A stretch of DNA of 64,000 bases from Lasiosphaeris hirsuta (taxonomy: Eukaryota; Ascomycota; Sordariomycetes; Sordariales; Lasiosphaeriaceae). The stretch spans positions 2,604,001 to 2,668,000 of the forward strand of contig JAUKUA010000004.1 in assembly GCA_030549175.1 (NCBI GenBank), read 5' to 3'. Numbering within the stretch: position 1 is the first letter of the stretch; the number at the start of each line of letters is the position of its first letter. A program made the translations under genes and the position numbers. The notes below the pieces were generated by a model. That model was not told where the DNA came from, did not search any database, and saw only the letters and a program-made list of their open reading frames with translations. Positions 44,523 through 54,924 of the stretch are shown piece by piece.

Positions 44523-45906
44523 TCTCACTGCCTAGGTAGAGGGTAGATGTATTTCGCCGCCATCCCTTTAAGTCCCGGCTCTAGGGATGCGGCCTTCTTT
44601 GGGGCGCTCTCAAGATAGGTGTTGATGTACCATCTATAAGTTTTCCCTAAGTTTATTCGAATCTAGATGGTTACTCCGCTGTCACGTATGCATTCTCTCT
44701 AGTTGGCCAGGAGATTAGGAGTGGTTAGAACATTGTGGAATGATAACTGGAGTTGGAACGCGCGCAGCAAGATACAAAGAACAGAAAAAGAACACCACGC
44801 CCACACCAAAGATGGCCGGTTACAAGTGGTCTATTATTTAATTATGAAGTGTGAGGAAGAAAATCACTGCAGCGCGCGGAGCGAGCTTTTTGAAGTGCTA
44901 CGAGCGCACGAGGGCGAGCACTTAATAAGTCAAAGACAGCGCCCCCAAATCTAGGGTGGAACCCCTGGACATAACACCTCAAGTCACCATCTGGCGTGAT
45001 TCTAGGTACTCTGATCTCCTCGGCTCCTACTACTTAGTCCCCATCGACAGCTTTGCGGTCTACTTTCAGACGAAACTTTCACGCACTAAAGTCAAATCCT
45101 TTCGGGACGTGTGAAGAGTACATACCACGAGAGAAGTAAACCGGTACAGATTTAAGCACCTTAATTCCTCCAAAAAAGGTACCTGGCTATCGACGGCTCT
45201 AATACTGGCTATGATGCCGATAAGCAGCTGTCTGAAAAGGCTGGCTGCCTATCCCGACGCTTCCATATATAATGTTAACTCCCGCATGGCACTGACAAAG
45301 AACCTCTGGGCCGCGGCTAGTCACTGTAATGACTCTCCAGGCACCGTCTACAAAGTTACCTAAGCCCCGGGCGTAGGTTGTGATGAAGAACCGCCCCTGG
45401 TCGTCATGGTTGCTTGGACGGGTATAACGGCCCTGATATATAACTACCTACCCAGAAACGCAGGATGGCCGCAAAGTCGCTCCCATATTCCCTACCACAC
45501 GCGAGTTTGTTATGGGTACTGAAAACTACACTCACACACAATTTCTGCTAGTTCACTGAACCCTACTAAATTTTAGTTGGTGTAATCTGTTTTCTTTTGA
45601 CTAGGGCGAGGGTGTGTCCTTGGGCACCTCTCGGGGCTAGTCATGAGAGGCCTCCCTCTCATTGGCCACTCTTCCTGTCCTCGTGCACGCCTGCTCTCGC
45701 CATTTTCGTGCCCCTCATTTTTGCACAACCACCACAACAAGCAGCTCATTCTCCATCAGATCAGCTTCGCATCTTCCCTTTCTCCTCAAGTTTCCTACCC
45801 AACCCTCTGTTGATACCCTATGTCTCGGCACTCGCTTGGACTACGGTCGCTATCATCGTGAAGCCGCCAGAACACAGAACAGCTTCAACCGCCTGTCTTC
45901 TGGGTC
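44523..45906. other. Intergenic, no supported gene
   Basis: Only short frames without motifs. An open plus-strand frame at 45597-45938 with one hydrophobic segment could be an upstream exon of the membrane ORF that follows, but I cannot find a convincing splice. Confidence 0.4.
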
Positions 45907-46386
45907 TTGGTCACCGCTTGCCTCCCGTTTACCATTGAAGAGGGGAACCTCGCCAGCGTTATCGTCTGGGGCCTTTTCATCAACCATCCGAGCCTCCTCG
46001 CTGCCGCGATGCCGATTGTCTTCAAAATCCTGTTCGTCTTCATCTATCCTGCTATCCTCTTCATTATGGAACCCGGCTCCGTCATGGTGCTTCTCTGCTG
46101 GTTCGCGGTCGTCTTGGCCGTGCTCGACAAAATCCATTTCCTGATGCATCCCGGCTACTGGGCTGGCTGGTTCACCCTTCTTATCTTCCTACCTCCAGCT
46201 TTCAAGCGAGAGTCGCCGCTGATGTGGAACATTCTCGGGACGATCCTCTTCGCCTCACTGTGGTGGCTAATCGGCGCTGCGAATGAGCGGTCCTCGTTGA
46301 CGGGGATCTCGCCTTGTGACTTGTGTCCGCTCATCTGGCATTCCGCGGGCTTGGATGCGCTGGAGAATCACCAGGGCGAAGAGTAG
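45907..46386 (+). CDS. Small polytopic membrane protein (5' end uncertain)
   Basis: Open frame of about 160 codons with four strongly hydrophobic stretches: LASVIVWGLFINHPSLLAAAMPIVFKILFVFIYPAIL (two helices), VMVLLCWFAVVLAVLDKI, WAGWFTLLIFLPPAF and WNILGTILFASLWWLIGAA. It ends at TAG 46384-46386. Position 45907 is not an ATG and a TGA lies in frame upstream, so the true start must be in an upstream exon. I do not recognise the family; the density of membrane segments supports a real gene. Function unknown. Confidence 0.45.
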   Translation: MVTACLPFTIEEGNLASVIVWGLFINHPSLLAAAMPIVFKILFVFIYPAILFIMEPGSVMVLLCWFAVVLAVLDKIHFLMHPGYWAGWFTLLIFLPPAFKRESPLMWNILGTILFASLWWLIGAANERSSLTGISPCDLCPLIWHSAGLDALENHQGEE

Positions 46387-46573
46387 GGCAAATGGAACAT
46401 GAATATTTGGCAGGAGAGGCCGATATCGCGGTACACCTTTACCAAGTTGTACCGTGATGATGAGCGCGCTGGGCTTTGCCTCCTCATTCACCGCGGAAAG
46501 AACTCAACGATGGTAGGTCTGCTTCTGCGCGTTTTCCCGAATTTTAAACTTGCTGGGTCATGTTTAACCCCAT

Positions 46574-46788
46574 TTTGATCGCTGATCCCAATTCCAGATA
46601 ATTCTGGACCATCGATCCCACTTTTGGGCTATTGAATTTAATTTTGGGCCACTTCTGGAACCTGAGCTCACTTCTGGGCCCTGAATCCACTTATTGGCCA
46701 CTAAACCCACCCTAGGGCCAGTGATCCCGCTTCTACTGACCCCAATTTAGGCTACTAAACCAACCTCCAAGCTACTGATCACCCATTT
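46574..46788 (+). repeat. Degenerate minisatellite with about 20-bp unit
   Basis: Units such as GATCCCACTTTTGGGCTATT, GAATTTAATTTTGGGCCACT, GAATCCACTTATTGGCCACT and AAACCCACCCTAGGGCCAGT follow each other, eight or more times with occasional partial units. Differences are mostly C/T and G/A. Confidence 0.7.
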
Positions 46789-46794
46789 GAATGT

Positions 46795-46990
46795 ACTAGT
46801 ACATGCTCTAGGATAGTACACGATATCCGAGCTGAGAATGTAGGATGGTACATGATATACCGGCACATGATGGTACCAGCATATGATGATGGGATGTCTC
46901 AGTATACCAGTACTTGCCCTGGGATGGTATACGATATTCCAGATCGTTTCGTGATGGTACCCGGTATCTCAGCTCGGAATTTGATAATAC
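46795..46990 (+). repeat. Degenerate tandem array with GGATGGTAYACGATAT-like unit
   Basis: GGATAGTACACGATAT, GGATGGTACATGATAT and GGATGGTATACGATAT recur with spacers of about 30-90 bases, interleaved with ATGATGGTACC variants. Related GCTGGTATAT words occur at 56280-56450. Eroded tandem or transposon sequence. Confidence 0.45.
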
Positions 46991-48036
46991 ATCCCACCAC
47001 TCAAAAAAGTCGAGTCACTGAGTCAGCTGGAACTGTTCTGCCCATGGAACAATTATTTCAGGAGCTCGCCTAACCTTGGTGCGCGTTTTATGTTTGGTTT
47101 GGTGACGTCTGAATGACACCATTCTCCTAGGGCCACTGATACCGTAACTATCTAGCAGAAGGGTGCATTTTCACAATTGTATAAGTACCTTTGGCTATTC
47201 CAGAACCTGGTCATGCACTCAACTCTGCAAGTCGTGAACCAAAATCATGGGTTCGGTTCAATGTGCGTGTGAATAACCCTCCGGATAAGGGAGCGATAAG
47301 CTGGCCCTCCCTAAAAAAAGGGGCCGAACCAAGCCCAGCGCGCTGGAGGGCTTTTCCTGCAAGCGCTCTCCCTATGATCTCGGCATCGAGACAGTGGCTT
47401 GCATCTTCCTTGGTCTGCAGTGGACCGCCTTACAAATGGACATTTCGACCTGGGCGCAACGAGCTCAGGGACACTGGAAAAGGTCTGAAGCAATGCTTTT
47501 CGGACTGCGAATATAATATGGGTGGTTTATCGACGTGTTAAAATTGCAAGGGAGGTTTTTCTGTCGCTGAAGTGAAGGAAAGCGCCGAGGAATCTCTGAT
47601 GAGACACTTTACGTTGCCCGGGTCCACTCTTCGAACGCAGCCTCGCCATGTCAACATGTGTGAAAAATCCCGCATGATGAGTCTCTTACGGAGTTTTTGC
47701 GGGCCATCTGTGTGTTAAATGGGATCGCCTCGATCATGGTGTAGCGTGAAGTGACACACGAGTGCCTGGAGCCTCATGCCATTGTAAACCAGAGAGTTTG
47801 GCAGTAATGGCAAAAAGCCAGCATCCGGTCTTCACCGCGGTCACCCCTGAAGGAAGGTTGGGCACACGCGGCGAGGCAGCATTGGAGTCCATGTAGTTCA
47901 GAAGATGGGAAGGTGTACCGCCATGGTGACGACGTGTCGACCGCTCGAAGGTGTGAGGCGGGCGCTTTCTTGGCTACCGAAGGTGACCAAATTCCCTAGC
48001 GGCGATTGCAGCTCAGCATCGCTTCTGTCTTGCCAC

Positions 48037-48504
48037 TTAGGTCGTCAGCATCCTCGCAATATCCGGGATAACGCTGCTGAGGGCCGCCTGCTGGCAACAA
48101 ACGATAACCTCCCGTCTGAAACTCCCCCTGGCCTTCATCGACTCAACCCCGCCCTTCGCTCTCCGACCTCCCTTTGGTGGCCTTGACATTGCATCGATCA
48201 CCGCAATTTTGAGCCTGTCTCGAATGAAACCTAGCCACTCCGGCGCAGGAAGCGTCCTTCCCCCCACCATGCGGATCGTCGGCAGCCTCGCACACATATA
48301 TATCGGGTCGTCCGTCGCTCGCGCAAAACCTGCAACAAAGGATGTCGATTTTGCCGACTCCTCAGAACTTGCCGTCGCACGTTTGAGGCGAATGATCCAC
48401 TCCTTAGGCCCCACCGTCGTAGAAACGTATAAGACGATCGCCCAAGGGTCTTGCTGCCGGAGGCCAGTCGTGCGCGTCAAGATGCCACCAATACTGGCCA
48501 ACAA
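48037..48504 (-). CDS. Possible ORF, unknown
   Basis: 155-codon frame on the minus strand (WAIVLYVSTTVGPKEWIIRL .. PAPEWLGFIRDRLKIAVIDA) with protein-like composition. No domain recognised, no intron evidence, and it overlaps a plus-strand ORF (48209-48541). Could be a fragment of a decayed gene. Confidence 0.25.
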   Translation of the reverse strand: MLASIGGILTRTTGLRQQDPWAIVLYVSTTVGPKEWIIRLKRATASSEESAKSTSFVAGFARATDDPIYMCARLPTIRMVGGRTLPAPEWLGFIRDRLKIAVIDAMSRPPKGGRRAKGGVESMKARGSFRREVIVCCQQAALSSVIPDIARMLTT

Positions 48505-48797
48505 CCGCGACTACGGCGATGGTGTTGGTAGGCTCTTCTAAGAAGTTAGCTAAATTAGTTATGAAACGTGTTAAAGCTGCCCGAGCCTACCTTGACAGAG
48601 CCGGTGTGGCATTATTGGAGAGGCGATGGTGGAAACCTGATGCCGCTGGTAGAGTCTTTACCGATGAGGTACGCGCTTAGTTATCTGGCTGAGTCTTCCT
48701 TGCCTCTCGGCAGGGATCCCCTCCAGCCGCAGCGTCATCGATATCTCCCAAGTCTAACGCAAACTCATGAGATTTTACTATTTCTGCCCAATTACTA

Positions 48798-48867
48798 GGT
48801 CCGCTGGCTCAATGGCAGAGCATCTGGCTACGAACAGGAGGTTCCAGGTTTGACCCCTAGGTGGATA
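48798..48867 (+). tRNA. tRNA-Arg (anticodon ACG), slightly degenerate
   Basis: Cloverleaf can be drawn: acceptor GGTCCGC with GTGGATA, A box TGGCTCAATGG, D stem GCTC/GAGC, anticodon loop CTACGAA (ACG), T loop TTTGACC after CCAGG. There is one mismatch each in the anticodon stem and T stem, and the T loop has TTT instead of TTC. A run of seven T follows directly, as in a Pol III terminator. It may be functional or a tRNA pseudogene; the T-stem change (CTGG to CTAG) is of the RIP type. Confidence 0.7.
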
Positions 48868-48999
48868 GTTTTTTTACTCTGTGGCCTGCCTAATTGCAGG
48901 TAATGCATGCTCTTGTGAAATTCCCGTTCCTTATTCTTGCCATTCACTGACAATATTTTTACCTGTCATCGATACAACATTCATTCCCCTAGCAATCTT

Positions 49000-50190
49000 C
49001 TTCTACGACGGCAATCATCCCAGAGGCTGCACCCACAACAGCACGGTCCCCATCAGGTATCGGTACCGACAAAACGCCAACACCTAAGGAGACATTCATC
49101 CAGCCCGAGTCCCTCTGGGATCGCGCCTACAAGTCCCTGTGTGACGATAAACTGAACCTGATGCAGCTCTATGAACAACTGGTCGACGCAACGCTGTCCT
49201 GCTATGGGCAGGCAGATTCTTCCTTGGACCTGAACAAGATGGTGAGCGACTTGGTGACTTGGATAGACAACTCCCCGCCCGACTTTCGCACCTCAGGCCC
49301 GAAACCTGCCGAGGCCAGGAGCGCAACTCAGCGACGGAACCTGGAGGTCATGCTTTCCCTCGGCCAGCGACATATGAAGGAAAAGCAGTTGGCCATTTGA
49401 GTGGTGGACTACGAATTCGTCTTACGAGATCAGATGCAACACCTTGTCGCGGGAGTTCAATTCGCCAAAGACTGGATCGACGAAGCTGTAAAAGCCAGCG
49501 CAATTGCTAGTGCGGCATGGGCAGGTGTTTACATCCTCCTTCCGCTACTTACCAACTCGAGCGAAGTCCAACAAGTCAATGAAGAAGGCCTCCTTTACGT
49601 CGCCGACGAAATCCGCTATTACACCGCCATGGAATCGATCATGCTCCTCAGCGAAGACGAGGCTCGGGCGGCATTCCCACGACCGGAAACGAAGCCCTTC
49701 GAGGCCACCTTCTCGAGCTTTACAAAGCCATTATCGGCTACGAAGTCCAGTGCACGCTCCGATTCTTCAGGCACCGCTTTAGAAATCTGTTCCGGGATAT
49801 CGTGAAGTGGGATCCCAGGGAGGAGATGCTGAAGACGGTCAAGGAGCTTGGAACCCGTGTCGAGAATGAGTCCATGCAGATCAATAGCTGCCTTGACAGG
49901 AAAGCATTGAACGACATCTCTCAGAGGCTGGAAGCCGAAAATGAGAAGAAATGCATTCAGACTTTCAGGCAAGACTAAGGGGACTATGTGGGGCTTAAAA
50001 ATGATTGCAGATCGAGTGAAGGACACCTGTCTCTGGGTCCTAAACCACAAACGCTACCAGGCTTAGCTCCAGGCTGAAGCTGGGCCGCCGCTTATCACGG
50101 CGGATCCCGGCTACGGAAAATCCATCCTTACGAAATACTTGGTCGATTCGAGATTTAAGTTCTGGTTTCTAAGAGAAGTGACAATCTGTT
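49000..50190 (+). pseudogene. NACHT-type NLR relic (N-terminal NWD region and P-loop)
   Basis: Plus-strand coding sense from about 49015 (IIPEAAPTTARSP .. SLWDRAYKSLCDDKLNLMQLYEQLV) matches the N-terminal region of fungal NWD/NACHT-NTPases. A TGA at 49398-49400 interrupts it. The frame then runs on to about 49690, changes by one base to continue as LLELYKAIIGYEVQCTLRFFRHRF, and changes again near 49970 to IADRVKDTCLWVLNHKRYQA, a TAG, and the P-loop TADPGYGKSILTKYLV (about 50095-50140). After about 50190 coding sense is lost. Family role: NLRs detect non-self and trigger cell death, often through HET domains. This copy is dead: stops, two frameshifts and truncation before the sensor repeats. 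Confidence 0.72.
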
Positions 50191-52260
50191 ACTGACCACG
50201 CTTTATCACTTTTGTGGAGTGGCTCACAGCAGACTGATCAAGAGTATGTCAGGGGCGTTAAGCCCTGCAAGGAATGCTAGGAGATCCACCAAAGATTTGT
50301 CCTTTAGCGTCCAGCTAAGCCTAAACCTGCACCATTTATCCTCGAAACGGGGCTGTCCAGCTCCGGAGGCTGACAGCTTTTAGCTTAACGGGCGCGTCCA
50401 ACCGCTACACGGGCTCTCGGATAGACCCCCCCTTCGCTGTGGCTGCTCTGGCCTGGATCCAACCACGATGCTTGGTAACAGTTTCCGTGAAGGAAGCAAG
50501 GTTGTCGCACAGAAGATCCGCCAATCGGAATATCGTGATAAGGAAGGATTGCTAACCGGCGGTCCTGCTACTATGAGTCTGGGTTAGCCGATTCCTCAGG
50601 CGCTTTGAGCTCGAGACCAATTATGGAGATGGAAAGAGAGGTGGAGGACCTCGGCTTGCTCCGCATCAGCTGTTGGAACCGGCGACGGTGATTGGTCGGT
50701 TTTGCAACTTGGATGCGAGGCTGCGGCAGGAGGACGACCCTTAGGTATTAAGCAGGTCCTTATACCGGTGTCAACAGCAATCGCTGAAAGATTTCTTTGC
50801 TTGCCATCGAAGATATGGAACTCCTTCTCTGGGACGACAACAGCTGTGAGCCGTTGATTGAGGTGCGTGGCTGCAGTAATGCCGCAAATCCGAGCGAGAT
50901 GGTGAAACTCAAGACGGGGCCGCGAACGATCCACGTATCCCGAGGTAGTGCGATACGCCACGCCGCGGTCTCGGCGAAGGACGACTCGGAATCCGTGCAG
51001 GGGTGCTGTTGTTAGGCACCAGCCCCATGTCACAGTTAAAGAGAAAAGGCTTCGCCGTTAGGTAGCTGAGAGTTAAGATTAGCCAGTTAGATGGACGGCT
51101 TTGAGGACAACTGCAGCATGGACAGCGCCTACGTGTTCCCTAAACAGTGCCAGATAGTATTCCAGCAGGCTGACGGGGTCTACTTCACCGACAGCGCTTG
51201 CAAGTACGGCGGTGCGTGCCGCGGCCCCCTACCGCCGGCTCACGCGACGCCTCGCCTTTGAAGACAGCCCCAAGCCGGGCCGGGGCCGCTCGCCGATGCG
51301 TGAGGAAGCTGGAGGCGCACATGTCGACAAAGAGGAAGCTGCAAAAGCACGGGTTCGATCGCTCGAGGCCAACTTCTCCATCACCCCCGGCTCGAGCCCG
51401 CTGTTCCACGACATAGCTAACGTAGGTGTCACACAGGCGCGGGCGTGGCTGGCCGGAGCCGTCTTCGACAGCAAGTGCGGCGGGGGCGTTGGCATTAAGA
51501 ACCGGGTGCCCAAGTTCGAGCTCCAGCAGAGCGGCAGCGAGACGGTGTGAGCCCAGGACGGCATGCCGTTCCACTTTCACCACAACCCCGTGTATATCCC
51601 CTTTGCCTGCGCGCCGGCGGCGGCGGCTGGGGCCGATGAGTCTTTTTCTCGGGCGATGCGGCGCGTATACGGGGGTGGCAGGCCATGGATCGCGACTACG
51701 GCGCTGGAGGGGGCAGTACGGAGCCGAGACGCGACGACAAACCGCCCATCGGGCCCTTTGCCGACTGGAGGATCCCAGGTGTGTTGTCAATCCAGGACCG
51801 GATTTCAGTGCGCTGAAGGAAGTCTGGGTCGAGTTTTGCGTTAAGCCTTTGCTGGCGACGGGGCCTCTGAAGGCTTGGAGTCCTGCGGCGGCACTGACAC
51901 CCTGATTCCATCTTAGGCTCTGGCTCAGTCTTTGCTCAGGATTGGCTCAGGTTTGCTCACCCTGACTACCATTTTACATGTCTGAATCTGGGCCTGTGCT
52001 GTCGCTTGGATACTTGGTGCGCCAAGTGCTACGGCTTTCAACAACTTCTAAGCTCGCTGTAACGACCCTCCTGATCTCGCTGAGCACCCATATTAACCCT
52101 CTGACCAGAACCCCCCCTTCCCTGATCACCGCCTCGAGTCTCACCCGGGCAACCTTCCTCCTCAGCTGTGAATCCTCGGTGCTGTGCCGCCTCTATGATG
52201 ATGTTAGAGGTAAGTAGCTTGGGAGCAAGGATAGGCGGGAACTTACATTTCTTCTCGTCC
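50191..52260. other. Non-coding or eroded stretch
   Basis: No intact gene. A 56-codon frame at 51091-51261 (DGFEDNCSMDSAYVFPKQCQ) and fragments between 51270 and 51700 in several frames (ANVGVTQARAWLAGAVFDSK, HFHHNPVYIPFACAP) read like eroded coding sequence of one or more genes. The GC-rich part 51190-51900 gives overlapping ORFs on both strands that I regard as composition artefacts. Confidence 0.4.
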
Positions 52261-53118
52261 TCAGTCACTGTCAGCCTCTGGCTGAAGACTCACAAAGTGC
52301 TTAGCCTGACCTTTCGGTGCCATCGCAATCATGTCCTGAAGGACGCCCTCCATTTCTGGAATAACGGATCTGATCTGCGTCAACTGTACGAGCAGCGCAT
52401 GATTCTCGTACACTGTCGTCGGCTGGTTGGTAGTGGGTCTGTTGCCAACTGCCGTGGCGGTGGCAGTCTCGGAGTGTGTACCTTGGGCAATCGACCGGCA
52501 CAGGCGGTGACGGGCCCAAAACACGACCAGGGACAAGTTGTAAGCACCAATACGAGCCGCCTCACTGCGATCCTAATGGTTACCAGCTAATGCCCGAGCC
52601 TGCTGGAGTGTGTACCCTTCTTTCAATCGGATAAACCTGTATGAAATTCCAGAGCCGCGTCCGTCGACCCAATTGAAGATTACCCCAGCCCCGTCCCAAT
52701 TGACATTCGTCTTGATGAACGCGGGCTGGTTTGCCATTCGCACCGGGCTTCCCTTGCCCGGAAGGTTCCGAGTGGTCGTGCCGCACTCGGTGGCAGCCTC
52801 GTGGTGTGTGCTGTTGCGAGGGGCATCCCGAGGTGCAACAATCGGGCAGGTCGTATCCCAATCAGCTGCAAAAACCGCCTTCCACAACACGCGTCTGGTC
52901 GCATCCGTTGGTGTATCGCCGCTGAGGTTGTGGCGGCCAAGAAGAACGGTGAGGTTGTCGCATAACTTCCTCTGGTCGGGAGTGAGCTCTGAATGTTTGC
53001 TTATAACATGGCTGACTCCGGAGTGGAACTGGGAGGAAGGGGGCTGGCTGGCGGGAGTGTTGCCAAGTTGTCGTGAGTTACTAGGGTCGGCTGTCGTGCT
53101 GCTGCTGCTATCTGTCAT
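52261..53118 (-). pseudogene. Unknown gene closed by one TAG codon
   Basis: The frame starts at ATG 53118 (or at 53223), runs through a Ser/Thr-rich start, CDNLTVLLGRHNLSGDTPTD, ADWDTTCPIVAPRDAP and GYTLQQARALAGNH to a TAG at 52573-52575, then continues open in the same frame (DRSEAARIGAYNLSLVVFWARH .. IPEMEGVLQDMIAMAPKGQ) to TGA 52261. About 285 aa if the TAG were a sense codon. No domain recognised; the second half looks helical. The lone TAG fits a CAG-to-TAG change like those in the helicase and protease pseudogenes. A genuine 182-aa product ending at the TAG is the alternative. Confidence 0.5.
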
Positions 53119-53419
53119 GTTGGAAATGTGTGTGGAAGTGAAGTTCTTTGTGGGAAAGGATCGATCGTAGATGGCTGTTATTGGAAACGAGGGCTGCGGA
53201 GAAGAAACAGTTGGAGGCTGCATACCGCGGCGATGGGCGAATTTGCCTCAGAGAACGTACCAATTGATTGGACGAACAATGGAAAGTCGCACAATTACAA
53301 CTGCACAATAGGAACAATAGCTTACAATACTACAATATCAGAAGAATGGGAAAGAGCAATATTGCCACCTAACGCTGTACGCGGCGACCTCGGGGCCAGC
53401 TGTAATCTAGCCTTTTTGA

Positions 53420-54924
53420 TCATTTGGGGTATCTGTAGCCACGTCGTGGTCTCTTCGACGGGGACTCGCTAGGCATAGACTTCTTCTTCTTGGGTATATT
53501 GTCCTCCGTATCTCCGCCGTCTAACGGTACCACTTTCCACCCCTCCTTAATCAGTGGCGCGAATGAGTCTGTATAGATGAAATACCCCGCGTCGTTAGCC
53601 CTCTTCTCCGTGATGTCTGCAAAGTGTATCATCCTATAAATCTCCCCACGAGCCAGCGTATCCTTTACTAGCGTCCACCGGCCAGTCTTGGTATTGATCT
53701 CTCGATACCGTACGAGCACCGCTCCACAGGTACTATCCCGGATATGCGGAGATTCATCCATGGTAATGGAATCTGTGGTATAGATACCTTGATGTGGCCG
53801 AACGTACGCTACCCCAGGCACTGGGAGGACGTGGTCCGAGTATTCAGGTGTAACAATGATGGGGTGCTTCGCCCCAGGTTCCCGCACAGGCTCGACCCAA
53901 GATCCTACCAATGAGAGTCTAACCTTCCCCGTGGTAAACGAGTCGATCATGACTTGATCCTGGTAGTTCAAGTTCCCGTGGTGGAGGATACGCCGGGCTT
54001 CTACCTCTGACCCTACAAACTTGTTCCGGAACGTCACGTCGGGATGAAGTTGTGCCATGGCAATGTCCGTCGAGCCAATTCTTGATATAACCGTCCTAAC
54101 TGGTGATAACGTATCACCTTGGAACACTTGGAACACCTCTTTGGATGTATCGGACCCATCGCCGAGGACGACATCCTTATTTCTCGCTGCCAGCTTCCCC
54201 CACAAATGCCACGAGTAGGTAAGACGCTGCTCGCCTGCCCGCTGCAGTAATACGCCAGCGGTGGCTGACGTGGCCCAAATCTTCTCCTCTGGGTTGCTCG
54301 TGTCTTCGTCTGTACTGATCATGGTGCCGGGGTAAAACTCCCCGTTCTGGACGACGTAGTCGGTGTCGTCCTCGGTTCGCTTGTCTGGTGCCTGTTCTGG
54401 CAGAGGCTTCCTCGTTCGGGCCGCGTATTGGTGGTCTGGCATCGGCCCGTTCGAATACAAGACGGCAAAAGGTGCGTTCTCATAGTGCATTAGGAGGGTC
54501 CTCAGCCTTCGAATAAACTCCTGCCTGGTGGCTCGGGGGAGCTCTATAACCACACAGTTGCTGACCCAGGCCACCCCCATGTAATCGGGTACAAGCGACA
54601 TTCCGAGGCGAACCAGGTCTTCGTCTTCCGGGATAGTGTTCCATTCAAATCCCTTGATCAGTTCCTCGTCGATGGGGTATTCGTCCTTCTCCATAGCCCC
54701 CCCTCTGCGCCCGGGAACGGCGCCCAGTTTGCCTCGCTCCGAGGCTTCCATATAGCAATACACCCGCTAACAAGGTGCGGACGTGGTGCGAGCCGGGGCA
54801 TTTGCTCGCACACCAGGAGAAGGTATGGGTCAAGTGGGTCCATGGCCACGACCCCGAACTTCTTGCGGAGGTATTCCTCTGCAGCCCGTGTCTGCGCCGT
54901 TGTAGCATTGTCGAACGATGTCAT
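53420..54924 (-). pseudogene. Protease-fold-like fungal repeat-family protein with one frameshift
   Basis: Two frames together give about 501 codons: ATG 54924 to about 54704, then the long frame to the stop at 53420. The switch lies at a run of seven C on the plus strand (54697-54703, G on the coding strand); one base is missing, by mutation or sequence error. N-terminal part: MDPLDPYLLLVCEQMPRLA, IDEELIKGFEWNTIPEDEDL and a SNCVVIELPRATRQEFIRRL block. The middle resembles a chymotrypsin-like fold: TYSWHLWGK (His), GSTDIAMAQLHP (Asp) and RDSTCGAVLV (Ser or Cys nucleophile position). The C-terminus is basic (KKKKSMPSESPSKRPRRG), perhaps a nuclear signal. Proteins of this type are repeated in many fungal genomes; function unknown. 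Protease activity is inference only. Confidence 0.65.

Larger units (their letters stand above)
46387..48797. other. Intergenic, minisatellites and unassigned sequence
   Basis: Contains two degenerate tandem arrays (46574-46788 and 46795-46990), then about 1.8 kb without a supported gene. One minus-strand frame (48037-48504) is listed separately at low confidence. Confidence 0.45.

Noticed and set aside
51185..51911. Long ORFs on both strands at 51.2-51.9 kb
   Set aside because: GC-rich composition gives open frames in all directions; none shows consistent motifs, and the few coding-like fragments change frame repeatedly.
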